NCBI RefSeq assembly: GCF_015070375.1
Contig: NZ_JADCLL010000008.1
Location: 156,334-220,333, forward strand
DNA: 64,000 nucleotides
Direction: 5' to 3'
DNA from: Nocardioides kribbensis
Lineage (GTDB): Bacteria > Actinomycetota > Actinomycetes > Propionibacteriales > Nocardioidaceae
Numbering within the stretch: position 1 is the first letter of the stretch; each line of letters starts with the position of its first letter. A model generated the notes under the pieces. That model made no database searches. It saw nothing but the letters and a program-made list of their open reading frames with translations, and was not told where the DNA came from. The translations under genes and the position numbers were made by a program. This document shows positions 8,464 to 17,521 of this stretch, piece by piece.

Positions 8464-8551
8464 CCCGCCCCGGCTTCGGGTCCCGGGGTGAGGCGGCGGG
8501 GTGGGTGCTGCGGTTGGCTGGAGCCATGAACCCCCACAGCGTCGGTCCCTG

Positions 8552-9181
8552 ATGGCCCTGGTCGACCGCACGGCCGGGCTGCTCGTGACCGCCGCGCCCG
8601 GCACCGGGAGCACGGCCCTGCGCGCGGCCCTCCTCGCCCGGCCCGGGGTCGAGGAGGTGCCGGCGGCCGGGGAGGTGCGCCGGCACGGCGTCGACGTCAA
8701 GCACGGCACGGTCGGCGAGCTCGTCGCCGCCGGGCTGCTGCCCGCCGACCACGGCCTGCGGGTGGTCACCACGACCCGCAACCCCTTCGACTTCTACGTC
8801 GCAGAGCACGAGCGCACCCGCACCCGCTGGGTCCACGAGCTCCGCGACCCCTCGTCGTGGGTGCACCAGACCCCCGGCGCGGTGGACCGCATCGTCGACG
8901 CGGTCACCACGGACTTCGGCGCCTGGGTCACCGCGGCGATCGGGCGGGACGCGACGCCCCGTCGGATCAACGAGGGCCACGTGCGCGAGGCCGACGTCGT
9001 GCTGCGCATGGAGCACCTCGAGCGCGACCTGCGCGAGCTGGTGGGCCTCGAGCTGGCGGTGCCGCCCACCAACGTCACCGACCGCGAGCGCGCCTACTGG
9101 CGCTCCTACGACGTGACCACACGCCGCCTGGTCGAGACGGCCCACGCCGCGGACCTCGAGCGCTTCGCCTACCGGTTCTGA
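8552..9181 (+). CDS. Sulfotransferase-like protein
   Basis: This protein of about 209 residues has the two PAPS-binding signatures of sulfotransferases: an N-terminal P-loop-like LLVTAAPGTGSTALRAALLA (5'-phosphosulfate loop) and VVTTTRNPFDFYVAEHERT (3'-phosphate site), where the Arg and downstream residue contact the cofactor. The C-terminal part (RMEHLERDLRELVGL, RAYWRSYDVTTRRLVE) matches the end of bacterial sulfotransferase_3 domains. The acceptor is unknown. The preferred start is ATG 8552; the ATG at 8526 opens only a nine-codon frame. No operon partner is evident. Confidence 0.78.
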   Translation: MALVDRTAGLLVTAAPGTGSTALRAALLARPGVEEVPAAGEVRRHGVDVKHGTVGELVAAGLLPADHGLRVVTTTRNPFDFYVAEHERTRTRWVHELRDPSSWVHQTPGAVDRIVDAVTTDFGAWVTAAIGRDATPRRINEGHVREADVVLRMEHLERDLRELVGLELAVPPTNVTDRERAYWRSYDVTTRRLVETAHAADLERFAYRF

Positions 9182-9405
9182 GACTCGCCCGGGTCGGGCA
9201 CGACGTCGACCGACAGGAGCACCCAGCCGCTCGGCACCGCCGCCATGAGGTCGGTCAGCACCGACGCGTCGTCGTCGCCGACGAGGACGTAGCAGTCAGC
9301 GGGCCGGTCCGCTCCGAGCGGACCGGCGGTGGCGTGGATCTCGATGCGACGTCTCCTGGGCGGGTGGGGCGTGCCGCACGACCGGCGCTCCCGCGGCGCG
9401 TGCAC
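9169..9405 (-). CDS. Small hypothetical protein, doubtful
   Basis: This open frame of up to 78 codons has strongly GC-biased third positions and a protein-like core (DCYVLVGDDDASVLTDLMAAV, then SGWVLLSVDVVPDP). An AGGAG lies at the right distance before IEIHATAG, but the codon there is ATC, so a normal start would need the more distant ATG at 9405. The frame overlaps the sulfotransferase end and the paaK 5' end on the other strand. It could be a remnant of a larger gene. No family recognised. Confidence 0.3.
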   Translation of the reverse strand: MHAPRERRSCGTPHPPRRRRIEIHATAGPLGADRPADCYVLVGDDDASVLTDLMAAVPSGWVLLSVDVVPDPGESQNR

Positions 9406-10642
9406 CCTGCAGACCGAGCGGCTGCGCCGCAGCGTGCGCCACGCCTGGACCCACGTGCCCCACTACCGCGCCGCACTCGACGGCGCCGGCGTCCACCCCG
9501 ACGACGTCCGCGACCTCGGCGACCTCGCCCGGCTGCCCTTCACCACCAAGGCCGACCTGCGCGAGAACTACCCGTGGGGGATGTTCGCGGTGCCGCGCGA
9601 GCAGGTCGTGCGGGTGCACGCCTCCTCCGGCACGACCGGCAGGCCCACGGTGGTCGGCTACACCCGCGACGACGTCGACACCTGGGCCGCGGTGATGGCG
9701 CGCAGCATCCGCGCCGCGGGCGGCCGACCGGGCCACGTGCTGCACAACGCCTACGGCTACGGCCTCTTCACCGGCGGCCTCGGTGCCCACTACGGCGCCG
9801 AGCGGCTGGGGTGCACCGTCGTGCCGGTCTCGGGCGGGATGACCGAGCGCCAGGTGCAGCTGATCGTCGACTTCCGCCCCGACCTCATCATGGTCACCCC
9901 CTCCTACATGCTCGCCATCGTCGAGGAGATGGAGCGCCAGGGCGTCGACCCCCGGTCGACCTCGCTGCGGGTCGGCATCTTCGGCGCCGAGCCGTGGACC
10001 GACGACATGCGCCGCGAGATCGAGGAGCGTCTCGACATGCACGCCGTCGACATCTACGGGCTCTCGGAGGTGATCGGGCCCGGCGTGGCCAGCGAGTGCG
10101 TCGAGACCAAGGACGGTCTGACGGTCTGGGAGGACCACTTCTACCCCGAGGTGATCGACCCCGTGACCGGTGACGTGCTGCCCGACGGCGAGGAGGGCGA
10201 GCTCGTGCTCACCTCGCTGACCAAGCAGGCCATGCCGGTGCTGTGCTACCGCACCCGCGACCTGACCCGGCTCCTGCCCGGCACCGCGCGCACGATGCGG
10301 CGCATGGAGAAGGTCACCGGACGCACCGACGACATGATCATCCTGCGCGGCGTCAACCTCTTCCCGACTCAGGTGGAGGAGCTGGTGCTCACCACCGCGT
10401 AGCTCTCACCGCACTTCCAGTGCGTGCTCGAGCGTGCCGGCACCCTCGACACGATGCGGGTGGTCGTGGAGCGGCGCGAGGCGGCCGACCCGGCGGCGGC
10501 CATCGAGGCCGGCCGCCGCGTCGAGCACCTGGTGAAGAGCCGGATCGGGGTGAGCGTCGAGGTCGACGTCGTCGACCCCGGCAGCGTGGAGCGCTCGGTG
10601 GGCAAGATGCGGCGCCTGGTCGACCGCCGCCCCGTCCGCTGA
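9329..10642 (+). pseudogene. paaK: Phenylacetate-CoA ligase, interrupted by in-frame TAG
   Basis: PaaK activates phenylacetate to phenylacetyl-CoA with ATP and CoA. From residue 27 on the match is clear: LQTERLRRSVRHAWTHVPHY, the AMP-binding loop HASSGTTGRPTVVGYT, DIYGLSEVIGPGVASEC and TDDMIILRGVNLFPTQVEE. A TAG at 10400-10402 stops the frame after VLTTA, yet the same frame continues without interruption through LSPHFQCVLERAGTLDTMRV to a TGA at 10640-10642, which is the normal PaaK C-terminal domain. The TAG replaces a codon that should be Glu- or Gly-like. The first 25 or so residues do not look like a standard PaaK start. The gene is probably inactive, or the TAG is a base-calling error. 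Confidence 0.75.
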
Positions 10643-10667
10643 GCCCCGTCCGCTGAGGAGGGGCGGG

Positions 10668-10979
10668 TCAGCCGAGCTCGGGGACGACCTCGCCCGCGAA
10701 CATCGTGCGCGGCACGCCGATCTCGTCGGCGTCGGCGCCCGCGGCGGCCATCTCGGGCGACGACAGCGCCGCCGTCATCGCCTCGCGGTCGTCGAAGTCG
10801 AGCTGGGCCACCATGTAGGGCCCGGCGGCCGGGTCGCCGCCCATCGGTCGGACCTTCGACCACGTGAAGGAGCGCAGGCCCGGCACCGGCAGCACGAGCG
10901 GCACGTGGCCCTCGGCGTAGCGGCGGTCGAACGCCTCGGGGTCCTCGGGCACGGCGTACTGGATGGTCACGCGGTACAT
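10668..10979 (-). CDS. EthD-domain protein
   Basis: This 103-residue protein is a dimeric alpha/beta-barrel (ferredoxin-like) EthD-family member: [20 protein letters not shown], then [20 protein letters not shown], then [20 protein letters not shown] and a C-terminal FAGEVVPEL. Members occur next to aromatic or ether degradation genes, and some act as small isomerases or lyases; the reaction here is unknown. It lies between paaK and paaA but on the opposite strand, with its start facing the paaA promoter, so the two may share a control region. Confidence 0.8.
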   Translation of the reverse strand: MYRVTIQYAVPEDPEAFDRRYAEGHVPLVLPVPGLRSFTWSKVRPMGGDPAAGPYMVAQLDFDDREAMTAALSSPEMAAAGADADEIGVPRTMFAGEVVPELG

Positions 10980-11065
10980 GCGCTCTCCTGCGGGTCGGGG
11001 TGCGGGTCTGGAGGGGTGCGGTCAGGCCCGTTGCACGGCGTCGGGCCGCGTGCCAGACTATTCCT

Positions 11066-11096
11066 GACCGGTCGGTCTGTAAATCAGTCGGTCTGT
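11066..11096. promoter_or_regulatory. Operator repeats upstream of paaA
   Basis: GACCGGTC (11066-11073) is a palindrome, ACCG-GT-CGGT lies within it, and the 10-mer GTCGGTCTGT occurs twice, at 11071 and 11087, 16 bp apart. The ribosome-binding site AGGAGG follows at 11103. This is a good candidate operator for the TetR regulator downstream of paaE, which belongs to a group known to repress paa genes in actinobacteria. Confidence 0.55.
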
Positions 11097-11111
11097 GAAC
11101 CAGGAGGTCCC

Positions 11112-12074
11112 ATGACGACGGCACCCGCGCAGGCCGAGGAGGCCTCCTTCGAGGCGACCCTGGCCCGCCACGACCGCATCGAGCCGCGCGACTGGATGCC
11201 TGAGCGCTACCGCGCCACACTCGTGCGCCAGATCGCGCAGCACGCCCACTCCGAGATCATCGGCATGCAGCCCGAGGGCGCCTGGATCACCCGCGCCCCC
11301 TCGCTGCGGCGCAAGGCGATCCTGCTGGCCAAGGTGCAGGACGAGGCCGGCCACGGGCTCTACCTCTACTCCGCCTGCGAGACCCTCGGCGTCTCCCGTC
11401 AGGAGCTGACGGAGAAGCTGATCGAGGGCAAGCAGAAGTACTCCTCGATCTTCAACTACCCCACGCTGTCCTACGCCGACGTCGGCACCATCGGCTGGCT
11501 GGTCGACGGCGCGGCCATCTGCAACCAGGTGCCGCTGTGCCGCACCTCCTACGGCCCCTACGGCCGCGCGATGATCCGCGTGTGCAAGGAGGAGTCCTTC
11601 CACCAGCGCCAGGGCTTCGAGCTGCTGGCCACGATGATGCGCGGCACCGACGCGCAACGCGCGATGGTGCAGGAGTCGGTCGACCGCTTCTGGTGGCCGG
11701 CGCTCATGATGTTCGGCCCGCCCGACGCCGACTCCTCCCACACCGCGCAGTCGATGGCCTGGGGCATCAAGCGTGACACCAACGACGAGCTGCGCCAGAA
11801 GTTCGTCGACATGACCGTGCCGCAGGCGCGGGCCCTCGGCGTCACCCTGCCCGACCCCGACCTGGTGTGGAACGACGAGAAGGGCGGCCACGACTTCACC
11901 CAGCCCGACTGGGCGGAGTTCCGCGACGTCGTCAGCGGGTCGGGGCCGTGCAACGCCCAGCGGGTCGCGCACCGCCGCCGAGCCCACGAGGACGGCGCCT
12001 GGGTCCGCGAGGCCGCGAGCGCCTTCGCCCGGCGCCAGCAGCAGGAGCCGCAGCAGCAGGAGGCGGTCTCGTGA
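11112..12074 (+). CDS. paaA: 1,2-phenylacetyl-CoA epoxidase, catalytic subunit
   Basis: This 320-residue protein is the diiron catalytic subunit of the PaaABCE monooxygenase, which epoxidises the ring of phenylacetyl-CoA. The four-helix bundle shows diiron-ligand regions: [33 protein letters not shown] and [37 protein letters not shown] and [14 protein letters not shown] are signature stretches. ATG 11112 follows AGGAGG. It overlaps paaB by 4 bp, heading an operon paaABCDE. Confidence 0.95.
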   Translation: MTTAPAQAEEASFEATLARHDRIEPRDWMPERYRATLVRQIAQHAHSEIIGMQPEGAWITRAPSLRRKAILLAKVQDEAGHGLYLYSACETLGVSRQELTEKLIEGKQKYSSIFNYPTLSYADVGTIGWLVDGAAICNQVPLCRTSYGPYGRAMIRVCKEESFHQRQGFELLATMMRGTDAQRAMVQESVDRFWWPALMMFGPPDADSSHTAQSMAWGIKRDTNDELRQKFVDMTVPQARALGVTLPDPDLVWNDEKGGHDFTQPDWAEFRDVVSGSGPCNAQRVAHRRRAHEDGAWVREAASAFARRQQQEPQQQEAVS

Positions 12075-12367
12075 GCGGGGCGCCGCAGGGGGAGTGGCCG
12101 CTCTACGAGGTGTTCGTGCGCGGCAAGCGCGGCCTCAACCACGTGCACGTCGGCTCGCTGCACGCCGCCGACGACCGGATGGCCGTGCACAACGCCCGCG
12201 ACGTCTACACCCGCCGCAACGAGGGCGTGAGCATCTGGGTCGTGCGCGCCGACGCGATCACCGCGTCGAGCCCCGACGAGAAGGACCCGCTCTTCGCCCC
12301 CGCCGGCGACAAGGTCTACCGCCACCCGACCTTCTACGACATCCCCGACGACGTCCCCCACATGTAG
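12071..12367 (+). CDS. paaB: 1,2-phenylacetyl-CoA epoxidase, subunit PaaB
   Basis: This 98-residue structural subunit of the epoxidase shows the full PaaB pattern: [40 protein letters not shown] and [12 protein letters not shown], ending in [16 protein letters not shown]. PaaB is thought to bridge catalytic PaaAC units. The GTG start at 12071 overlaps the paaA stop (GTGA), and paaC begins 12 bp downstream, so translation is probably coupled. Confidence 0.95.
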   Translation: MSGAPQGEWPLYEVFVRGKRGLNHVHVGSLHAADDRMAVHNARDVYTRRNEGVSIWVVRADAITASSPDEKDPLFAPAGDKVYRHPTFYDIPDDVPHM

Positions 12368-12379
12368 GAGGCGGCCCCC

Positions 12380-13294
12380 ATGACCGACCACACCAGCGCC
12401 TACGACGGGCTGCTCGGCGACGACAGCGCGCAGTGGGCCTTCGGCCAGGACTTCGAGGACCCGCTCGCGGGCGTCGACACCACGCTGGCCGCCGGCGTCG
12501 ACGGTGCAGCGCTCGCGGCCTACTGCCTCATGCTCGGCGATGACGCGCTCGTCCACTCCCACCGGCTCTCGCAGTGGGCCAGCAACGCCCCCGACCTGGA
12601 GGAGGACATCGCGCTGGCCAACATCGCCCTCGACCTCCTCGGCCAGGCGCGGCTGCTGCTGGCGCGCGCGGCGGCCGCCGACCCGTCGGTGGTGCCGGCG
12701 CTGCCCGCGGGGTCGCCGGTGCCGCCCGAGGACGCGCTCGCCTTCTTCCGCGACGACGCGGACTTCCGCAACGTGCGCCTGGTCGAGGGGGAGAACGGCG
12801 ACTTCGCGGTCACCACCGCACGCCTGCTGCTCTTCTCCACCCACCGCCTGGCGCTGCTCGAGCGGCTGCGCGACAGCGTCGACCCCGTGCTCGCCGCGAT
12901 CGCCGCGAAGGGGGTTAAGGAGGTCGCCTACCACCGCGACCACGCCGCCCGCTGGTGCGTCACGCTGGCCCGCGGCACCGAGGAGTCGCGCCGACGGATG
13001 CGCGCCGGCCTCGACGTGGTCTGGCCGCTGCACCACGAGCTCTTCCGCACCCACCCGGTGGAGGCGACCGCGGCCGAGCAGGGCTTCGGGGTCGACCCCG
13101 CCGGGCTGGCCGCCGACGTCGACGTGCTGCTCGAGCAGGTGCTGTCGGTGGGCGGGCTCGACCGGCCCACCGTGCCCCCGACCGGGCCGCTGGGGCGCGG
13201 CGCCGGCCGCGACGGGCGCCACACCGAGGCCCTCGGCCGGATGCTCGCCGAGATGCAGGTCGTCGCCCGGGCCCACCCCACGGGGCGCTGGTGA
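12380..13294 (+). CDS. paaC: 1,2-phenylacetyl-CoA epoxidase, subunit PaaC
   Basis: This 304-residue ferritin-fold subunit pairs with PaaA but lacks the working diiron site. Recognisable parts are AAYCLMLGDDALVHSHRLSQW, APDLEEDIALANIALDLLGQ, FFRDDADFRNVRLVEGENGD and KGVKEVAYHRDHAARW. It starts at ATG 12380 after AGGAGGCGGCCCC and overlaps paaD by 4 bp. Length and motifs are normal. Confidence 0.94.
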   Translation: MTDHTSAYDGLLGDDSAQWAFGQDFEDPLAGVDTTLAAGVDGAALAAYCLMLGDDALVHSHRLSQWASNAPDLEEDIALANIALDLLGQARLLLARAAAADPSVVPALPAGSPVPPEDALAFFRDDADFRNVRLVEGENGDFAVTTARLLLFSTHRLALLERLRDSVDPVLAAIAAKGVKEVAYHRDHAARWCVTLARGTEESRRRMRAGLDVVWPLHHELFRTHPVEATAAEQGFGVDPAGLAADVDVLLEQVLSVGGLDRPTVPPTGPLGRGAGRDGRHTEALGRMLAEMQVVARAHPTGRW

Positions 13295-13806
13295 GCGCCG
13301 TGGTCGACGCGGACGCCGTGACGCTCGCCCGCCGGGCCGCGGAGGAGGTCACCGACCCCGAGATGCCGATGCTCACCCTCGCCGACCTCGGCGTGCTGCG
13401 CGACGTCGCGCTCGAGGGCGCGACGGTGGTGCTCACCGTGACCCCGACCTACTCCGGCTGCCCGGCCCTGGCCACCATGCGCGACGACCTGGTGCACCGT
13501 CTGCGCGAGCGCGGCTTCGCCGACGTCGACGTGCGGGTGCGGCTCGCCCCGGCCTGGAGCAGCGACTGGATCACCGAGCGCGGCCGCGCCGCGCTGCGCG
13601 CGCACGGGATCTCCCCGCCCGGCGCGGCCCCGGCCACCGAGGGCCCCACCGTGCTGCGGCTGCTGCCGACGCGCCGGCAGGTCGCCTGCCCGCGCTGCGG
13701 GTCGGGACGCACGGCGCTGACCTCGGAGTTCGGCGCGACGGCCTGCAAGGCGATGTACCGCTGCGAGGAGTGCCTCGAGCCCTTCGACCACGTGAAGGAG
13801 ATCTGA
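13291..13806 (+). CDS. paaD: Phenylacetate pathway Fe-S assembly protein PaaD
   Basis: This 171-residue protein has an N-terminal MIP18/DUF59 domain (EEVTDPEMPMLTLADLGVLR, TPTYSGCPALATM) and a C-terminal zinc-ribbon-like module with four Cys (ACPRCGS, then KAMYRCEECLEPF). PaaD is needed for an active epoxidase, probably in maturing the PaaE iron-sulfur cluster. The GTG start at 13291 overlaps the paaC stop, and the end shares one base with paaE. Confidence 0.92.
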   Translation: MSAVVDADAVTLARRAAEEVTDPEMPMLTLADLGVLRDVALEGATVVLTVTPTYSGCPALATMRDDLVHRLRERGFADVDVRVRLAPAWSSDWITERGRAALRAHGISPPGAAPATEGPTVLRLLPTRRQVACPRCGSGRTALTSEFGATACKAMYRCEECLEPFDHVKEI

Positions 13807-14870
13807 TGGCGCGCGCCCGCTTCCACGAGCTGAGGGTCGCCGCCGTCGACCCGCTGACCGACGACTCCGCGGCCATCACCTTCGCCGTGCCCGAGCCGCT
13901 GCGCGCGGCGTACGACTTCGCGGCGGGGCAGGCGCTCACGCTGCGCCGCACGGTCGACGGCGAGGAGCACCGCCGCAGCTACTCGATCTGCGCGCCGGCG
14001 GGAGCGGCGCCGCGGGTGGGCGTGCGCGAGATCCCCGGCGGGCTCTTCTCCACCTGGCTGGTGCGCGAGGTCGCGGTCGGCGACGTCGTCGAGGTGCAGA
14101 CCCCCACCGGAGCCCTGCGCGCCGACCCCGCCCACCCGGCCCGGCACCTGTGCCTCGCCGCCGGCTCGGGCATCACCCCGATGCTCTCGATCGCCGCGAC
14201 CGTGCTCGCCGACCCCGACGCGCGCGTCACCCTGGTCTACGCCAACCGCCGCGCGAGCACCGTGATGTTCGCCGAGGAGCTCGCCGACCTCAAGGACCGG
14301 TACGCCGCACGCCTCGACGTCGTCCACGTGCTCAGCCGCGAGCCCCGCGAGGTGGAGCTGCTCTCGGGGCGCCTCGACGCCGACCGGCTCCGGAGGCTGC
14401 TGCGGGCGCTCGTGCCGGTGGAGGCGCTCGACCACGTCTGGCTGTGCGGTCCCTTCGGGCTGGTCACCGACGCCCGCGCGGTGCTCGCCGAGCTCGGCGT
14501 CGGCGCCGACCGGGTGCACGTGGAGCTCTTCCACGTCGACGAGCCGCCGCCCGAGGTCGTGCGCGAGGAGGCCGGGCCGGCCGCCGACGGGGAGACCAGC
14601 GAGGTCACGATCGTGCTCGACGGGCGCACCACCACCGCGCCCCAGCGACGCGGCCAGAGCATCCTCGACGGCGCTGCGGCCACCCGCAGCGACCTGCCCT
14701 TCGCCTGCAAGGGCGGGGTGTGCGGCACGTGCCGGGCCCACGTGGCCGCCGGTGAGGTGGACCTGCGCCGCAACTACGCCCTCGACGACGACGAGCTGGC
14801 CCGCGGCTACGTGCTCACCTGCCAGGGCTACCCGGTGGGCGACGCGGTGACGGTCGACTTCGACGCCTGA
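13806..14870 (+). CDS. paaE: Phenylacetyl-CoA epoxidase reductase PaaE
   Basis: This 354-residue reductase passes electrons from NADPH to PaaA. In order it carries an FAD domain (RRSYSICAPAG, GGLFSTWLV), an NAD domain (CLAAGSGITPMLSIAATVL, HVWLCGPFGLVTDARAVL) and a C-terminal plant-type [2Fe-2S] ferredoxin domain with CKGGVCGTCRAHV and a distal Cys (VLTCQGYPV). The start ATG shares a base with the paaD stop. The last 43 bp overlap the 3' end of the TetR gene on the other strand. Confidence 0.94.
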   Translation: MARARFHELRVAAVDPLTDDSAAITFAVPEPLRAAYDFAAGQALTLRRTVDGEEHRRSYSICAPAGAAPRVGVREIPGGLFSTWLVREVAVGDVVEVQTPTGALRADPAHPARHLCLAAGSGITPMLSIAATVLADPDARVTLVYANRRASTVMFAEELADLKDRYAARLDVVHVLSREPREVELLSGRLDADRLRRLLRALVPVEALDHVWLCGPFGLVTDARAVLAELGVGADRVHVELFHVDEPPPEVVREEAGPAADGETSEVTIVLDGRTTTAPQRRGQSILDGAAATRSDLPFACKGGVCGTCRAHVAAGEVDLRRNYALDDDELARGYVLTCQGYPVGDAVTVDFDA

Positions 14871-15511
14871 CCCGCGGGGCCCTCCGGCAGGGGCGACGCG
14901 GGGCCGCGCAGCCCGTCGAAGGCGATGGCGCCGACGGCGCGGGCCAGGGCGTCGGTGTCGAGCGGACCACCGGGGCGATACCACTCCACCAGGGAGTTGA
15001 CGAGACCGAAGAGCAGCCGGCTCAGCAGCTCGGGGGGGAGGTCGGCGCGCACCGAGCCCTCCTCGGCGGCGGCGGCCACGAGTCCGGCCAGCCGGTCGTC
15101 GAGCACGCGGCGGCGGGCGAGGGCGGCCTGCTCGACCTCGCTGTTGCCCCGCACCCGCAGCAGCAGGGTCACGGCGGGCAAGTGGTCGACGAGGATGCGC
15201 ACCGAGCGGTGCACCACGTCGTGGAGGCGCTGGGTGGCCGTGGTGCCGGCGCTCGCGTCGGCGGCCTCCTCGATCGCCGCGGTGAGCTCGCCCAGCGCCT
15301 CGTCGAGCGCAGCGCTGAGCAGGTGCTCCTTGCTGGGCACGTGGTGGTAGATCGCCGACTTGGTCAGGCCGAGCTCCTGGGCGATGTCGCCCATCGAGGT
15401 GCCGTCGTAGCCCTGCCGGTTGAAGAGCTCGATCGCGCGCCGCAGCACGGTCGCCTGGTCGTACCCGGGACGACCCCGCCGCACGGGAGCGTCAGGTGGT
15501 GGGCCGGCCAT
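14828..15511 (-). CDS. TetR-family regulator of the phenylacetate genes
   Basis: This 227-residue regulator has an N-terminal helix-turn-helix (SMGDIAQELGLTKSAIYHHV, then PSKEHLLSAALDEAL) and an all-helical ligand domain. It resembles the actinobacterial TetR proteins that repress paa operons and release DNA on binding phenylacetyl-CoA. It is convergent with paaE, and the reading frame runs 43 bp into the paaE coding region, giving a C-terminal extension (about 14 residues) of doubtful importance. Its likely target is the repeat cluster at 11066-11096. Confidence 0.86.
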   Translation of the reverse strand: MAGPPPDAPVRRGRPGYDQATVLRRAIELFNRQGYDGTSMGDIAQELGLTKSAIYHHVPSKEHLLSAALDEALGELTAAIEEAADASAGTTATQRLHDVVHRSVRILVDHLPAVTLLLRVRGNSEVEQAALARRRVLDDRLAGLVAAAAEEGSVRADLPPELLSRLLFGLVNSLVEWYRPGGPLDTDALARAVGAIAFDGLRGPASPLPEGPAGQASKSTVTASPTG

Positions 15512-15550
15512 GGCGCCAGCGTCTCACGTCCCGCCGCGGTCGGGCCGCGG

Positions 15551-16441
15551 TCAGGTGGCCACGGCGTAGGCGGTCAGCGCGGCCGAGACGGCGTCCTCGA
15601 CGACGGCCCCCGCGGCCTCCCAGGACCGGTCGGCACACAGGTCGCGCCACACCGAGCCGAGGATCGTGCCGGCCACGGCGCCGACGGCGCCCGCGGCCAC
15701 GGCCGGCCACACGCCGGCCGCGCCCTCGTGACGGGCCAGCACCCCCGCGCCGCCGGCCGCGCTCAGCACCCGCGCCACGGTCGGCCCGCCCACGCGCGAC
15801 GGCGTGGAGGGCAGCTTGTCGAAGACCAGCTCGGTGCCCACCAGGCCACCCGCCAGCGCCAGCGGGGCCTTCCCGGCGACCAGGCCCGGCGGCACGAGAC
15901 CCCAGGAGCTGCGGGCGCCGGTGGCCAGGCCGATGGCGAGGCTGCGCAGCAGCAGCCGTCCCGGGCGCGCCGGGCCCTCGTCGTCGCGCTCGTCGTCGGG
16001 CTCGGTGACCCGCAGGGCGCAGGCGACCGCGGCGCCGTAGACCAGGTGCGGCACGACGTCGCGACCCCAGTCGGTGGCCGACCACGTGGTGAGGTCGGTG
16101 ACCTGGAGCACCGCCATCGGACCGTCGGTGGCGGCCATCGCGCCGAAGCCGATGACGGCCGACTCGGCCAGCCACGGCAGCCGCACCCCGGCCGAGCGGA
16201 CGAGCGCGGCGACCGCACCCACGCCGACCCCGACGCCGAGCCCGGCCAGGGCGCCGTACGCCTCCTCGCGGCTGCCGGCGGTGGGCAGGTCGAGGTGCGC
16301 CAGGTCGGCGGCGGCGGTGACGGTGTCGGCGGGCGCGCTGCTCGCCGAGCGGCCGGTGAGGGCCATGTCGAGGTAGGTCGTGGCGTTGAGGACGGTGGTG
16401 CCGGCAGCGCCGGCGACGAGACCGCGGACGAGGGATCGCAT
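15551..16441 (-). CDS. Conserved membrane protein of unknown function
   Basis: This 296-residue protein is rich in Ala/Gly/Val and has several hydrophobic stretches, for example GLVAGAAGTTVLNATTYLDM near the N-terminus, GVGVGVGAVAALV, and WPAVAAGAVGAVAGTILGS near the C-terminus. A short acidic segment (EPDDERDDEGPARPG) forms a probable loop in the middle. The start is ATG 16441, with a GTG nine bases earlier as alternative. No family is recognised. It lies 69 bp downstream of the TspO-like gene on the same strand and may be co-transcribed with it. Confidence 0.7.
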   Translation of the reverse strand: MRSLVRGLVAGAAGTTVLNATTYLDMALTGRSASSAPADTVTAAADLAHLDLPTAGSREEAYGALAGLGVGVGVGAVAALVRSAGVRLPWLAESAVIGFGAMAATDGPMAVLQVTDLTTWSATDWGRDVVPHLVYGAAVACALRVTEPDDERDDEGPARPGRLLLRSLAIGLATGARSSWGLVPPGLVAGKAPLALAGGLVGTELVFDKLPSTPSRVGGPTVARVLSAAGGAGVLARHEGAAGVWPAVAAGAVGAVAGTILGSVWRDLCADRSWEAAGAVVEDAVSAALTAYAVAT

Positions 16442-16510
16442 GACGCCCACCCTGCGCCCGTGACCGCCGCGAGCGGACCACCGGAGAGGGTGAGAGGGGC
16501 CGGGAGGGCC

Positions 16511-17317
16511 TCAGCGTGACGCGCGGCGCACGGCGAGGAGCGTGGCGCCGGCGAGGACGGCGAGGGCGACCAGGGCGGTGACGACGACGGCGGTGGCGCC
16601 GTCGGCGGAGCCGGTGACCGCGATCCCGACGAGGGCCCAGCCGCCGGCGACGGCGTAGGCGACCAGGCCGCGGGTGGCCAGGGTGACGACGACGAGGGTC
16701 GCCGCGGCGACGGCGAGGGCGCCGAGCTGCCAGCCGAGGTCCGCGACGTCGGCGAGGTCGAGGGCGACCGCGGCCGTCGACAGGTTGAGGAAGAGGGCGG
16801 CGGTGACCCAGCCGCCGTAGAGCCCGGCGGCGGCGCGGGTCAGCGCGCCGAACCACCCCGCGGGCAGGGCGCTGCGCGCGGCCACGAGGGCGCCGGCGAC
16901 CCCGGCGACGGCCATGACCAGCAGGGCCACGGCGGTGGCGACGCTGCTGTCGACCGCGGCGCAGACGATCCACACCGTGCCGCCGAGGTAGAGCACGACC
17001 TGCGCGACCTGGAGCGCGCGCGGCACGGAGTCGGCACCCCGCACGAGCACGGCGACGGCCTGGGCCAGGGCCAGGGTGTAGATGACCCCCCAGATCGAGA
17101 ACGCCCAGCCCACGGGGGTGATGAGCAGGTCGGCCCCCGCGCCCTCGCCGGGGGAGGAGCCCAGGCCCAGCGACTGCACCACGGGCGCCACGACCTGCAG
17201 CACGGCGCCGGCCAGCACGGCCCAGGCCAGACCGCGCGAGCCGGCCGGGCCGCGGCGTGAGGGGCTCGGGGCTGCGGAGCCGCCGGAGGTGCGGGGGTGC
17301 GAGGTGGAGGTGGCCAT
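16511..17317 (-). CDS. TspO/MBR-like tryptophan-rich sensory protein
   Basis: This 268-residue membrane protein has the signature [20 protein letters not shown], which matches the TspO-like family found in plants and bacteria, and further helices such as [20 protein letters not shown]. True TspO proteins have five helices and about 160 residues; this one is longer, with seven or eight likely helices, so it belongs to the extended TspO/MBR-like group. Those proteins are implicated in tetrapyrrole or stress sensing, and the ligand here is unknown. Its start faces the start of the mys operon across 204 bp. Confidence 0.72.
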   Translation of the reverse strand: MATSTSHPRTSGGSAAPSPSRRGPAGSRGLAWAVLAGAVLQVVAPVVQSLGLGSSPGEGAGADLLITPVGWAFSIWGVIYTLALAQAVAVLVRGADSVPRALQVAQVVLYLGGTVWIVCAAVDSSVATAVALLVMAVAGVAGALVAARSALPAGWFGALTRAAAGLYGGWVTAALFLNLSTAAVALDLADVADLGWQLGALAVAAATLVVVTLATRGLVAYAVAGGWALVGIAVTGSADGATAVVVTALVALAVLAGATLLAVRRASR

Positions 17318-17397
17318 GTCCGGAGGCTAGGCACGCGTCTCACCGACCACCCCACCCCTCGGCACAGACCCTCGCCCCGGACCGTCACCCCCGCCCT

Positions 17398-17439
17398 GCC
17401 CGAAGGGGTGGGCGAGGCGGCAAGCGCGCCCGAAGGGGG
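17398..17439. promoter_or_regulatory. Direct repeat upstream of the mys operon
   Basis: GCCCGAAGGGG occurs twice, at 17398 and 17428, exactly 30 bp (about three helical turns) apart, between the divergent TspO-like gene and the mys operon. Same-face spacing suggests a regulator site, but no regulator is encoded nearby. Confidence 0.25.
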
Positions 17440-17521
17440 GAGCCCGGGCCCCCCGGGGCCCGCCGACGATCGAGGGGATCCGCACCGCCCAGCAGACCCC
17501 GCCACAGATCGGACTCCCACG

